Shown: positions 52,141 to 60,718 of the stretch, piece by piece
Numbering within the stretch: position 1 is the first letter of the stretch
Layout: each line of letters opens with the position of its first letter
Assembly: GCA_963747535.1 (NCBI GenBank)
Contig: CAVVFX010000004.1
Location: forward strand, 186,001 to 250,000
Length of the DNA: 64,000 nt
Origin: CAVVFX01 sp963747535
GTDB lineage: Bacteria > Acidobacteriota > Terriglobia > Bryobacterales > Bryobacteraceae
Direction of reading: 5' to 3'
The notes under the pieces: generated by a model
The model's input: only the letters and a program-made list of their open reading frames with translations
Told to the model about the DNA's origin: nothing
Databases searched by the model: none
Program-made: the position numbers and the translations under genes

Positions 52141-54051
52141 TCAGTTCCGTCCAAACCAGTTCCTGCGTGGTATCCATGGGTCGCCGCCGCGTTCAACTGG
52201 AACCGAGACGTACGGCTCAGCAGCCTCGGTTGGCGTCGTCGCCACCGCAGCGGAGACCGGCGCAGGCAGCGGAATATCCTTCCGCCGCGAATGTGCCATC
52301 CCGGCAAAACGATCACAGTGGGCTGCCAGTTTCAAGCCGCTTGCGTACAACGCGCACAAGGCTGCGTAAGCATAATTTCTCGCGTCAAGTGCTTCGTTGC
52401 GCGCATTGGCCGGCTTTCGCCATTCCTGCTTCGGAAACCCGTTGTGGTAACGTGTGAATTTCTTCTCGGCGGTTAACTGCTCGAAGTACTCCAGTTCGCG
52501 CCCTAGCGGAAAGTGGCAGTAACCCGCTCCCGGAATCCCGATCTTCAGCCGGTCATAGGTCGCAGTCTTCGCCGCATCCACTCCGATCATGAAGAACGGA
52601 GTCTGGTTCTTCCGGCTGGGCTTGCGCGGCCAGATCGGTGATTCTCCCGCGCGACCTTTGGTGGCATACACACGCCGGTTGTAACGCTCGCGCGTGAACC
52701 GTAGCACAGTGGCATCCTTGAAGCCGCAATCGATGCACGCCGCCACGATCCGCAGCGGCAGCCCAGAGGCATGCAGGTACTCGGAAAGCAACAGTCCTTC
52801 CAGGTGGTCCCATACCTCATTGCGCGTAACATCGCCGGGAATCACGTGATAGGCGATCGACCAGGATTCCTCATCCCGGCCCCAGCCGACAATCTCTATC
52901 TCCAACCGGTCGGCCTGTACGTCCACGCCGGCGGTAATCAGTGTGACGCCATCCGGCACTTCCGCTTCGAAAGGCTCGCACCGATTCCACAACGCGTGGG
53001 CATCCGTCGCGACTTCGTGGGTCTCTTCCCACAACTCCGCGAGTACTGTGTTCAGGAAGGCCTTCAGCGTTTCGGGCGACTTCTTCGCTGCCAGAAACTC
53101 CACGGCGATCTCGCCCCAGGATTTCTTCGGCGAAATCAACTGCGATAACCTGAAGCCCGGAATCGGCGACGACGGCTTCGCTGCGCGGTACTCACCACGC
53201 TCCACCATCTCCGCCTTGCGATGGTTGGGAATCAGTTCCTGGCACCCGCTACAGCGGTACATGGACTCTTCGGGCTTTCCCTCGGGCCACACCAAGCCAG
53301 GCCCAGTGCCATCGCCGAATACAAGCACCTGAAAGTGTCCGCACTTGGGGCACGGCACGAAGTAATCGCGCTGGTCACTTTCGCGCCACGCCAGTTCAAT
53401 GCGACTGACTCCCTTGATCGTCGGAGTGGACGCCATGACGATCTTTTTGTTGTGCGCGAACTCCGCCGTACGCTGAACCGCAAGCGATACAGGGTCCCCC
53501 TCGGAACCCGCGCTCGCCGGGTAACGATCTACTTCATCGAGCAATGCGTACCGGATCGGCCGCATGGCCAGTCCCGAGGGCGAGATCGCGCCGGTGAGGG
53601 TAATATGCCCGGCGCCGTTTGCGAGAACTTTGTGCAGCGTGGTGTTGCTCGAATCGCGTGACTTGACCGGCGCGATCTTGCCACGTAACACCGGCGTGGC
53701 GCGAAACATGGGTGCCACGCGGTCCTTCGACAGTGCCTTGGCATCCTCAGTGCGCGGCTCCACTACCAGCACCGGGCCCGGATCCACGTCGGCGATAAAG
53801 CCGATGAAGTTGAGCAGTATTTCCGTTTTCAGAATCTGCGCTCCGGAGAGCACCACCACTTGCCGGCACGGATGGCTGGGACTCAGCACATCCATCGGCT
53901 CGCGCTGGTAGGGTCGAGTGCGCCACTGGCCCCGTTCGGCCGCTGCGCCACCGGTGAGAACACGGTTCTCGTCGGCCCACTGCGAAACGGTGATGTCGCG
54001 CGGCGGCAGCATGGCCGCGGCGCCGACTTCGTGAATAGAGAACGGTTCCAT
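52141..54051 (-). CDS. Terminase large subunit (GpA family)
   Basis: The 636 residues match lambda GpA: start ITVSQWADENRVL, RTRPYQREPMDVLSPSHPCR, ATPase A motif region VVLSGAQILKTEILLNFIGF, Walker B YALLDEVDRYP, coupling motif VMASTPTIKGVSRIE, a Cys4 zinc unit (VPCPKCGHFQV, YRCSGCQELI), and the nuclease part starting LITAGVDVQADRLEIEIVGW with later DRLKIGIPGAGYCHF. It packages DNA and cuts cos ends. The stop codon of TerS is directly followed by its ATG. Confidence 0.92.
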   Translation of the reverse strand: MEPFSIHEVGAAAMLPPRDITVSQWADENRVLTGGAAAERGQWRTRPYQREPMDVLSPSHPCRQVVVLSGAQILKTEILLNFIGFIADVDPGPVLVVEPRTEDAKALSKDRVAPMFRATPVLRGKIAPVKSRDSSNTTLHKVLANGAGHITLTGAISPSGLAMRPIRYALLDEVDRYPASAGSEGDPVSLAVQRTAEFAHNKKIVMASTPTIKGVSRIELAWRESDQRDYFVPCPKCGHFQVLVFGDGTGPGLVWPEGKPEESMYRCSGCQELIPNHRKAEMVERGEYRAAKPSSPIPGFRLSQLISPKKSWGEIAVEFLAAKKSPETLKAFLNTVLAELWEETHEVATDAHALWNRCEPFEAEVPDGVTLITAGVDVQADRLEIEIVGWGRDEESWSIAYHVIPGDVTRNEVWDHLEGLLLSEYLHASGLPLRIVAACIDCGFKDATVLRFTRERYNRRVYATKGRAGESPIWPRKPSRKNQTPFFMIGVDAAKTATYDRLKIGIPGAGYCHFPLGRELEYFEQLTAEKKFTRYHNGFPKQEWRKPANARNEALDARNYAYAALCALYASGLKLAAHCDRFAGMAHSRRKDIPLPAPVSAAVATTPTEAAEPYVSVPVERGGDPWIPRRNWFGRN

Positions 54052-54579
54052 TTACAGACCCGCGTCGGCGACTGCCTTGCTCACTTTCCGCAGCAACGCC
54101 GAAACCTCGGCTACCAACATGTGATGAATCACCTTCTCGTCGTCTACAGCGGCCAGCATCGGCGCCAGGCGATCAGGCATTGCCATGAGACCATCCTTGA
54201 CGATCGCCGAGAACGTCGCTGCATATTCCGACGCGCGGATCGCCGGGATCAACTTCCCGGCGCGCTCCTCGTATTCCAACTGCGCGGTTCGTGCCTGAAA
54301 ACTTTCCTTGACCGCGCGGGCCCGCAGGTAGGCAGCGACTGAATCTCCCGATGCGGTCGGCGGGTCGTGCTGCTGGGGAAACCGCTCCTCCGGTGCCGTC
54401 ACCGGCGCTCTGTGGACTGTCTGGCCGGCGAAGGTGTTCTTGGCCCATTCCCGGTTGGCGCGCTCCGGATCGATGGTCCCGTCCGCCAACGTTGTGATGC
54501 GCTTGCTGGCGATGGCCTTCTGCACGGCCGTCAGACTGCACCCGCGCATTCGCGCGTAGGCACGAAGAGAGATGCCCAT
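54052..54579 (-). CDS. Terminase small subunit (Nu1-like)
   Basis: The N-terminal helix-turn-helix (ISLRAYARMRGCSLTAVQKA, then ASKRITTLADGTIDPERANR) resembles lambda Nu1, and the later helix region (TAQLEYEERAGKLIPAIRAS) matches the oligomer and TerL-contact part. GGAAGG precedes the ATG. It would recognise cos DNA. A second protein of the same design is encoded at 60719-61192. Confidence 0.82.
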   Translation of the reverse strand: MGISLRAYARMRGCSLTAVQKAIASKRITTLADGTIDPERANREWAKNTFAGQTVHRAPVTAPEERFPQQHDPPTASGDSVAAYLRARAVKESFQARTAQLEYEERAGKLIPAIRASEYAATFSAIVKDGLMAMPDRLAPMLAAVDDEKVIHHMLVAEVSALLRKVSKAVADAGL

Positions 54580-54693
54580 TATTGAACCTTCCGCGATCTA
54601 TACCCTTGAGATTCCGCTTGCTTCGTCGTGCGCCCGGAGTGATGAATAGGGTCGCAAGGACGAAGACAAGCTAGAGCAAAAAGGAAAACGACG

Positions 54694-55401
54694 ATGAAAC
54701 ACTTCACGATCAACTTAGACAACAACATCACTCTCCACGCCTCGCGCAAAGAAGCACACGCACAGGTCGCCGAACTCGCGTTCTCTACCGAAGAGCAATT
54801 CGCAGACGCGATCGGAAACGACAATAAACGCCTAATCGAAATCTGGAACGGACTTCCTGGCGTAACGCCCGTCAAGAAGTTCACGAACCGCAAGATCGCA
54901 ACGGAGCGCATTTGGCGCGCGATCCAGAGCCTCGGAGGGCCCGTTGCCGCGGCGCCGGCGGAAGTCTCGCCCGAGAATGACGCGACGCCAGCGCCTGCCA
55001 TCGAAGCGCCCGCGCCTCAGACTACCAGCGAAGCCGCAGTCAACGGGCCCGAAGCTGCCCCCGGCGAACCCGAGACGCAACTGGACGTCGCAACGCCAGC
55101 GACGGAGCCCGAGGTTGTAGCCAGCGTTGGCGCACAGGTGCCCAACGTTGCGCCCGCCGAGCCCAAGGCAACGGGAGAGGCCAGTCCCAAGAAAGGAACG
55201 CGCGAGGGCAGCAAGACGGCCCAAGTCCTGGAACTGGTCCGCCAACCGGGCGGCGCAACACTTAAGGAGATCATGGCCGCCACCAACTGGCAGGCCCACA
55301 GCGTACGCGGTTTCATTTCCGGCAATCTGATCAAGAAGATGGGCATCAAAGTCGCGAGCATCAAGCGCGAGGATGGCGAACGCACCTACATGGCGCAGTA
55401 G
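54694..55401 (+). CDS. Plus-strand cargo gene with DUF3489 domain
   Basis: AAGGAAA precedes the ATG. The N-terminal about 85 residues (PVKKFTNRKIATERIWRAIQ) are basic, a long Ala/Pro/Glu-rich linker follows (about 85-165), and the end is a clear DUF3489 winged-helix-like domain (KTAQVLELVRQPGGATLKEI, then NWQAHSVRGFISGNLIKKMG). DUF3489 proteins are common in prophages and likely bind DNA. It is divergent from TerS and convergent with the gene at 55438, so it is separately controlled. Confidence 0.8.
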   Translation: MKHFTINLDNNITLHASRKEAHAQVAELAFSTEEQFADAIGNDNKRLIEIWNGLPGVTPVKKFTNRKIATERIWRAIQSLGGPVAAAPAEVSPENDATPAPAIEAPAPQTTSEAAVNGPEAAPGEPETQLDVATPATEPEVVASVGAQVPNVAPAEPKATGEASPKKGTREGSKTAQVLELVRQPGGATLKEIMAATNWQAHSVRGFISGNLIKKMGIKVASIKREDGERTYMAQ

Positions 55402-55437
55402 CAAGCTTCCCTCCACTTCCATCTCCCGCCGTCGGGT

Positions 55438-55701
55438 TTAACGATCCGGCGGCGGTTCTTTTTTGTGAAGTACCGCCAGCACCGTATTGATCTTTTCGTG
55501 CATCAGCTCTTCTCGAAGGTGGCATTCTCCGGCGCGCACGTACGTGCCGTTGATCCGAGTGATGATCCGGTTTTCAAGTTCCGCCAACTCTCTGCGCACC
55601 TCCGCGAGCAATGCACGGTTCTGTAAGCTCACGTAGGTCGCGATCAACCCGGAGATCAGTCCGATTCCCGGGATCACCCACTGAAGAATCTGATTTTCCA
55701 T
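55438..55701 (-). CDS. Small membrane protein with coiled coil (87 aa)
   Basis: The start MENQILQWVIPGIGLISGLI carries one hydrophobic span (residues about 6-26), followed by a charged helix (NRALLAEVRRELAELENRII) and a basic end. It could be a holin- or spanin-like lysis aid or a membrane-tethered adaptor; position far from the lysin makes the lysis role uncertain. It overlaps the previous gene by 28 bases. Confidence 0.5.
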   Translation of the reverse strand: MENQILQWVIPGIGLISGLIATYVSLQNRALLAEVRRELAELENRIITRINGTYVRAGECHLREELMHEKINTVLAVLHKKEPPPDR

Positions 55702-55865
55702 GGAAACGTCTCGATGATTCTCAACTCCGCAGACCAATCCGACAACGCCAGGCATAGCCCCTCAGTATCCGGATTGCCCGCCCGGAGTTCGGCCTCTATT
55801 GCCGCCAACTCCCGGCGGCAGCGTTCGATCTCACCCTGCAGTGTGCTGGTGTTCGCTGGCGACAT
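55674..55865 (-). CDS. Small helical phage protein (63 aa)
   Basis: GAGGGA precedes the ATG of MSPANTSTLQGEIERC. The centre is a helix (RRELAAIEAELRAGNPDTEG), the end is hydrophobic and basic (IIETFPWKIRFFSG). It overlaps the HNH gene upstream by 35 bases. No family recognised. Confidence 0.45.
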   Translation of the reverse strand: MSPANTSTLQGEIERCRRELAAIEAELRAGNPDTEGLCLALSDWSAELRIIETFPWKIRFFSG

Positions 55866-56307
55866 CGACGAAGTTCCCTCGGTCGCCGCCAATCATAGTC
55901 TCCGTTTCGAGCCGCGCCGCGGAAAGCATCCACTGGTGCTTCACTGCGCGGCGTTTGACTTTGTTCCGAACCGCGTTCTTGGTCTGGCAGGATTTGCACC
56001 AGGAAGAAATCCAGCCTTTCTGTGCATAGTACTCGGTGACCGACTTCATCGATCCACATTTGCGACAAGGTTTCCACCACTGCCCATCGCGCTGTTCGCA
56101 ACCACCGTGATGTCGTTTATGTGTTAACGGATCGAGCAAATCAAGATTGTCGATCCGGTTGTCGAGCTTATCGTGATTGATGTGATCAACAACGAAACCA
56201 GTGGGGATGGCCCCGTGTTCCCGCTCCCAAACCAGATCATGCTCCATGCGCAGACGCTTGGTGGCGGGATCGTAAAGCCGGCTATAGCCTTTTGCGGTGA
56301 TCGCCAT
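55831..56307 (-). CDS. HNH endonuclease, first of three
   Basis: A 158-residue protein with the HNH core FVVDHINHDKLDNRIDNLDL, then DPLTHKRHH. A zinc unit follows (PCRKCGSMKSV, WCKSCQTKN). Small HNH enzymes near terminase genes can assist packaging or act as homing endonucleases. It sits 6 bases after the methyltransferase stop, and the three HNH genes alternate with the two methyltransferases in this arm. Confidence 0.82.
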   Translation of the reverse strand: MAITAKGYSRLYDPATKRLRMEHDLVWEREHGAIPTGFVVDHINHDKLDNRIDNLDLLDPLTHKRHHGGCEQRDGQWWKPCRKCGSMKSVTEYYAQKGWISSWCKSCQTKNAVRNKVKRRAVKHQWMLSAARLETETMIGGDRGNFVDVASEHQHTAG

Positions 56308-56313
56308 TGGTTC

Positions 56314-57582
56314 TCAGCGCGTCGCAATTCGTGAGTTCTTGACTTCGTCGAACGTGCGGCCATCCCCATCGAGGTAAACAGGCTTCCCACTGAATTCGGT
56401 AAACCGATGAATCACGACATCGCAATAGTTCGGATCAAGTTCAATGAGTCGAGCAATTCTTCCGGTTTTTTCGCAAGCAATGAGCGTGCTGCCGCTGCCG
56501 GCGAATGGATCAAGTACGGTATCGCGCGTCTTTGAGGAGTTGCGGAGCGCACGTTCCACCAGTTCGACTGGCTTTTGAGTGGGATGCAGATCGTTCTTGA
56601 CGGGCTTTTTGATGAACCACACATCGCCCTGATCCCGCGCGCCACACCAGAAGTGATCCGTACCTTCCTTCCAGCCGTAGAGGATCGGCTCGTACTGCCG
56701 TTGGTAATCCGAGCGCCCCAGGGTGAACGTGTTCTTCGCCCAAATGACAAACGTGGACCAGTGACCGCCCGCCTCAGTGAATGCCTGGTGCAACGTGTGC
56801 AAAGCCGAAGACGACATGCAGATGTAGATCGCGCCCTTGGTAACCGCCAGTAGATTAGTGCAAGCGTCGCGCAAGAAGGCCCCGAAATCGTCGCCCAGAT
56901 TGTCGTTGGCGATCTTGCGATGCTTCTTACCGCCCGCCTTGCTCTTCATCGTTGCGCCGTAGTTCACGTTGTAAGGCGGATCAAGAAAGGCCATATCGGC
57001 GAGCCCGCCGGCCAGGACCTTTTCTATGTCGGCCAGTTGCGTAGCATCGCCGCACAACAAACGATGCTCACCCAACACCCACACGTCGCCGGCCACGGTG
57101 ACTGCGGTCTCGGGAAGCTCCGGTGCCGCATCCTCGTTGGTCTGACCTGAGGCGGCAGCTTCCGGGTCCTGGAGCAGACCTTCGATCTCCTCGTCGGTGA
57201 AGCCGACGATGTCGAGGTCGAAGCCTTCCTCCTGGAGAGTCTGCAACTCGACCTGCAGCATTTCCTCGTCCCAGCCGGCATTGAGTGCCAGGCGATTGTC
57301 GGCCAAAACAAGCGCGCGCCGCTGTGTTTCAGTCAGATAATCCAGAACAATGACCGAAACTTCGGTCATCCCGAGTTTTCGGGCGGCAAGCAGGCGCGCG
57401 TGCCCTGCAATGATCACTCCGTCCGCGCCAACGAGGATTGGATTGACGAATCCGAACTCGGCGATCGACGCGGCAACCTGCGCAACCTGCTCGGCCGAGT
57501 GGGTTCTGGCATTCCGTGCATAGGGCAGGAGCCGGTCAACCGACCAGTTCTGCACTTGCAACGGCTGGAGATCAATGCTCAC
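56314..57582 (-). CDS. ParB-domain DNA methyltransferase, N6-adenine type
   Basis: A GTG at 57582 overlaps the HNH stop as GTGA. Residues about 1-100 form a ParB-like domain (LLPYARNARTHSAEQVAQVA, then VIIAGHARLLAARKLG). The methyltransferase has motif IV DPPYNVNYG near residue 200 and the SAM-binding motif I LDPFAGSGSTLIACE near 375, so it is a beta-class enzyme; DPPY indicates N6-adenine. It probably protects phage DNA from host restriction. No cognate restriction enzyme is paired, apart from the HNH genes. Confidence 0.9.
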   Translation of the reverse strand: MSIDLQPLQVQNWSVDRLLPYARNARTHSAEQVAQVAASIAEFGFVNPILVGADGVIIAGHARLLAARKLGMTEVSVIVLDYLTETQRRALVLADNRLALNAGWDEEMLQVELQTLQEEGFDLDIVGFTDEEIEGLLQDPEAAASGQTNEDAAPELPETAVTVAGDVWVLGEHRLLCGDATQLADIEKVLAGGLADMAFLDPPYNVNYGATMKSKAGGKKHRKIANDNLGDDFGAFLRDACTNLLAVTKGAIYICMSSSALHTLHQAFTEAGGHWSTFVIWAKNTFTLGRSDYQRQYEPILYGWKEGTDHFWCGARDQGDVWFIKKPVKNDLHPTQKPVELVERALRNSSKTRDTVLDPFAGSGSTLIACEKTGRIARLIELDPNYCDVVIHRFTEFSGKPVYLDGDGRTFDEVKNSRIATR

Positions 57583-58205
57583 AGATGCACCCAGGTCTCG
57601 CCCGATGCGGCGCGCTTGATAGTGGTTCGATGGACACGATAGAGTTCGGCGAGATCGCTCAACTCGCCGCGTCTGCCGGAATAGATAGACCGAATGTGGA
57701 ACACGTCGTGATCCGTCAACTTGGCGCCCGGATGTGACGCTCCCTGGAATACCGGCGTGCGCAGAGTGCCGTGGCGCCGCCGGTCTTCCAGGTTCTCTCG
57801 ATGCGTCGCCCAGCGGAGGTTATCGACGGTGTTGTTCGTCGTGACGCCGTCCCAGTGTGCGACCTCATGGCCCGGCGAGGGTCTTGGACCATGAAACGCT
57901 TCGGCCACGATTACATGGACACCGATCTTTCTCTTGCGGCACTCGCCGCGCAGGTCCACGTAGCAGTAGCCCCCGGCAGCAATCCAGGGTTTCAGTACGT
58001 GGCCAGTCGGCTTTCGGCAGATTCGCCCGAGCGAAGAGACAACGTACTCGTCTTCGAAGCCCGGTACGTCGCGCCATTGTTCGAAGGATGGCTGCGGGAG
58101 ATATCGATGTGCCGCAATCTGGCTGTGCTGCACGCCCGGAAAGGGCTCGACTTGCGAAGCAGAAAACATTGTGGATGTGTGAGTTTCAGGCCGCGTCTTT
58201 GGCAT
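57579..58205 (-). CDS. NUMOD4-type HNH homing endonuclease, second of three
   Basis: A NUMOD4 motif (EQWRDVPGFEDEYVVSSLGR) leads to an HNH core with histidines in KIGVHVIVAEAFHGPRPSPG, then EVAHWDGVTTNNTVDNLRWA, and a C-terminal helix-turn-helix (LSDLAELYRVHRTTIKRAAS). This is the domain layout of phage freestanding homing endonucleases. The start is uncertain (ATG at 58205 has only a weak site). It overlaps the adenine methyltransferase by 4 bases. Confidence 0.85.
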   Translation of the reverse strand: MPKTRPETHTSTMFSASQVEPFPGVQHSQIAAHRYLPQPSFEQWRDVPGFEDEYVVSSLGRICRKPTGHVLKPWIAAGGYCYVDLRGECRKRKIGVHVIVAEAFHGPRPSPGHEVAHWDGVTTNNTVDNLRWATHRENLEDRRRHGTLRTPVFQGASHPGAKLTDHDVFHIRSIYSGRRGELSDLAELYRVHRTTIKRAASGETWVHL

Positions 58206-58253
58206 TTGCCCATGCCTGAAACGCGGCCCTGCGTGACCGATTGGTTTAGGTGC

Positions 58254-58436
58254 TTACGCCGCCTTGGCGAGTTGAGCGCCGAGAGCCGAAGCCACGGCCT
58301 GCTGGTGAGCCGCCGGAGTCTGGCCTGCGGTGAAGGCGGCTTCGATGGCCTGGACCAGCGACACCACTTCCTGCGTCAACTGGATGCCGGAGGGTGCCAC
58401 CGTGAGAATCGCTTGAATGATTTGCAAAAAGTTCAT
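58254..58436 (-). CDS. Small amphipathic phage protein (60 aa)
   Basis: GGAAAAG precedes the ATG. The product starts MNFLQIIQAILTVAPSGIQL and is one or two amphipathic helices with much Ala. It could be a holin-like membrane-active peptide, but the hydrophobic runs are short. A GC hairpin (58474-58510) lies between it and the upstream gene. Confidence 0.5.
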   Translation of the reverse strand: MNFLQIIQAILTVAPSGIQLTQEVVSLVQAIEAAFTAGQTPAAHQQAVASALGAQLAKAA

Positions 58437-58473
58437 CGTCTTTTCCTTTCTGGTCTGCACGGGGAAATCCCTG

Positions 58474-58510
58474 GAGGCGGCTTCGGAGCCGAAGCTTCCG
58501 CTGCCGCCTC
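58474..58510 (-). terminator. GC-rich hairpin between two small genes
   Basis: GAGGCGGC (58474-58481) and GCCGCCTC (58503-58510) form an 8-bp stem with an internal structured loop. It lies after the stop at 58538 and could attenuate transcription. No T tract. Confidence 0.4.
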
Positions 58511-58537
58511 GCGCAGGGTTCTCCCGTATGGGGAGAT

Positions 58538-59059
58538 CTACGCAGTCTTGGACTGCGTCTGGGAAGGGGTCGAGGCACCGCCCGACGAGTTGACCACGAC
58601 CGGCACGAGCGCCGCGATGGTCTGTGAGATGGCGGTCGCCAGCGAACTGGCAATCACCGGCGTGAGCGACGTGAACAGGTTCACCACGTTGGCCGTTACG
58701 GCCTCCGCGCTCACCGCTTCGCCGGCACCGGCTGCGGCAACCGCGCCCTTGGTGGTCTCGCTGGCCGCAGTGCCCGCGGGCGATACGGTCTGCTGGCCCT
58801 CGGTCGTGCCGACCTGACCGGACAACACGATGCCAGCGTTGATGGCGTGGTCGATGGTGGCCGCATTCTGCGCGCGCCGGCTCGAGGTCTGCGCCTGGTC
58901 GAGTGAGACCGCTTCCCACGCACGCTGTCGCGCCAGGGCTTCGCGCCGGTTATCCAACTCTTCGTCGAAGAGCAGTTTGATGTTTTCGGCGCCGCCCAGT
59001 AAGCTCGGCTGGTGGGTGACGTTAGGGGAAAGATTGGGATTGGGAGTGCCGTCTGCCAT
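58538..59059 (-). CDS. Hypothetical phage protein with Ala-rich C-terminus (173 aa)
   Basis: AGAGGA precedes the ATG of MADGTPNPNLSPN. The N-terminal half is charged and helical (NIKLLFDEELDNRREALARQ), the C-terminal half is Ala/Val-rich (NVVNLFTSLTPVIASSLATA, then ALVPVVVNSS) and could lie in a membrane or bury in an oligomer. No family recognised. Confidence 0.5.
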   Translation of the reverse strand: MADGTPNPNLSPNVTHQPSLLGGAENIKLLFDEELDNRREALARQRAWEAVSLDQAQTSSRRAQNAATIDHAINAGIVLSGQVGTTEGQQTVSPAGTAASETTKGAVAAAGAGEAVSAEAVTANVVNLFTSLTPVIASSLATAISQTIAALVPVVVNSSGGASTPSQTQSKTA

Positions 59060-59101
59060 ACGGGAATGTCCTCTGGGTTAGAGTTGCGTTTCGGTCATGC
59101 A

Positions 59102-59117
59102 GCCCGGATCACCGGGC
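59102..59117 (-). terminator. Short hairpin after the cytosine methyltransferase gene
   Basis: GCCCGG-ATCA-CCGGGC, 15 bases past the stop at 59133. A run of seven T precedes it on the coding strand rather than following it, so function is uncertain. Confidence 0.35.
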
Positions 59118-59132
59118 CGCTCAAGAAAAAAA

Positions 59133-60674
59133 TCAGGACGTTTTCTTGCTGCCGTAAAACGGATTCGGCCCGTGATGTTTGATGGCCCGCGAGTCCTGCT
59201 GCTTGGGATTCAAGGCCTGATCGACAGGCACGCCGCGCGACGTTGCCGTTGCAGCAAATGCCTCACCCGTCTCCGCGAGCACCGCCGTCTCTCCGGTCAA
59301 GCTCATGATTCGGCGCAGGATCACATCACAGTAGGCAGGACTGATTTCACAGCCGTATCCTTTACGGCCAAGCACATGGACAGCAGCCAGCGTGGTGCCG
59401 CTGCCGAGGAACGGATCGAACACTACGTCGTCGGTATCAGTGAATGCCTTGATGAAGAATTCAACCAAAACGCGAGGAAATGGTGCAGAGTGGCTACCTT
59501 GGCTGCTCTCCGATTTCACTTCGATCACATTGCTTGGCCGTGCCAGGCCCACGTGGCGGCCATCGCCATCGCTGGCGCCAGCATTCGACGCCGCGCTCCC
59601 GCGGGCACCAGTGCCCAGTAACCCGCTGCCTGACTTCGACTTCGGATTGGCTGCAGAATAATCGAAGCAGTCGTCAGACTCGTGGCCGACCGCCTGGGGC
59701 CGGAATTTGATCTGCTGCTGGCCGCAGAAATGGAATATCGGTTCCCATGCATTCTTAAAGCGATTCCCCCAACCGCCTGGCACGCCATTGTCGGTCTTAC
59801 GCCAGCAGAACTCATCGACGAAGCGCCAGCCCCACTGCCGTTGATGCGCGATAACCAGATCCTTCACGTAGAGGCTGCGTTCACCGTCGGTGGCATGTTC
59901 CTTGATGTTGAGGAAATAGGAACCATCGGTGGCCAGAACTGCCGCGACGTTGGTAGCGACGTCCCGGAACCACTCGCAATACCTGTCTGGAGGCACCGGT
60001 TTGAAGCCACTCGCTGGATCATACTCGCGCTGTGTGGCGTATGGTGGCGACGTGATCACGATGTTCGCGCGCGCACCGTCGAGCAGTCGCGCCACCGTGC
60101 CGTAATCCCGGCAGTCCCCACAAATCAAACGATGCTTACCGAGCAGCCAGATGTCGCCGGGCCGGGTCACCGGCTCCGCCGGCGGCTCAAGGATTTCTTC
60201 TTCGTCTTCTCCCGACGTCGCCTTCTCGGTTTCAGGTTCGATCTCGGCCAGCAGTGCGCGTAGTTCGTCGTCGCTGAAGCCTAGCATCGCGAGCTCGACG
60301 TCGGCGTCCTTCAGTTCAACCAGTTCGCCCCGGAGGATCTCGTCATCCCATCCGGCTTGCTCGGCACTTTTGTTGTCGCAGATGATGTAGGCGCGCTTCT
60401 GCGTCTCGCTGAGATGGTCCAGGATCACTACCGGCACATGCTCAAGCCCCAGCTCGCGCGCCGCGAGCAACCGCCCATGGCCGGCAATGACGCCGGCGTT
60501 GGTGTCCACAAGAATTGGGTTCAGGAATCCGAATTCGGCGATGCTGGCGGCAATCATGGTTACCTGCTCAGGCGAGTGTGTCCGGGCATTGCGGGCGTAT
60601 GGCCGGAGCTTGTCGAGCGGCCACAGTTCGATGCACCGCGCCATCGCGGGCGTAATAGAAATGGGTTCGGTCAT
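59133..60674 (-). CDS. ParB-domain DNA methyltransferase, N4-cytosine type
   Basis: The 513-residue protein has the same N-terminal ParB-like unit as the one at 56314 (KLRPYARNARTHSPEQVTMI, then GVIAGHGRLLAARELG), but its catalytic motif IV is ITSPPYATQREYD near residue 220 (SPPY, typical of N4-cytosine) and motif I is VFDPFLGSGTTLAAVHVLGR near 430. It would methylate a different sequence and base. Between the motifs it carries a long insertion with Gly/Ser-rich text. Together the two enzymes could give a broad shield against host restriction. Confidence 0.9.
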   Translation of the reverse strand: MTEPISITPAMARCIELWPLDKLRPYARNARTHSPEQVTMIAASIAEFGFLNPILVDTNAGVIAGHGRLLAARELGLEHVPVVILDHLSETQKRAYIICDNKSAEQAGWDDEILRGELVELKDADVELAMLGFSDDELRALLAEIEPETEKATSGEDEEEILEPPAEPVTRPGDIWLLGKHRLICGDCRDYGTVARLLDGARANIVITSPPYATQREYDPASGFKPVPPDRYCEWFRDVATNVAAVLATDGSYFLNIKEHATDGERSLYVKDLVIAHQRQWGWRFVDEFCWRKTDNGVPGGWGNRFKNAWEPIFHFCGQQQIKFRPQAVGHESDDCFDYSAANPKSKSGSGLLGTGARGSAASNAGASDGDGRHVGLARPSNVIEVKSESSQGSHSAPFPRVLVEFFIKAFTDTDDVVFDPFLGSGTTLAAVHVLGRKGYGCEISPAYCDVILRRIMSLTGETAVLAETGEAFAATATSRGVPVDQALNPKQQDSRAIKHHGPNPFYGSKKTS

Positions 60675-60718
60675 TGAGTCAACGACTGCGGAGTTTTCAG
60701 AGAAAACCGATCGATCGG

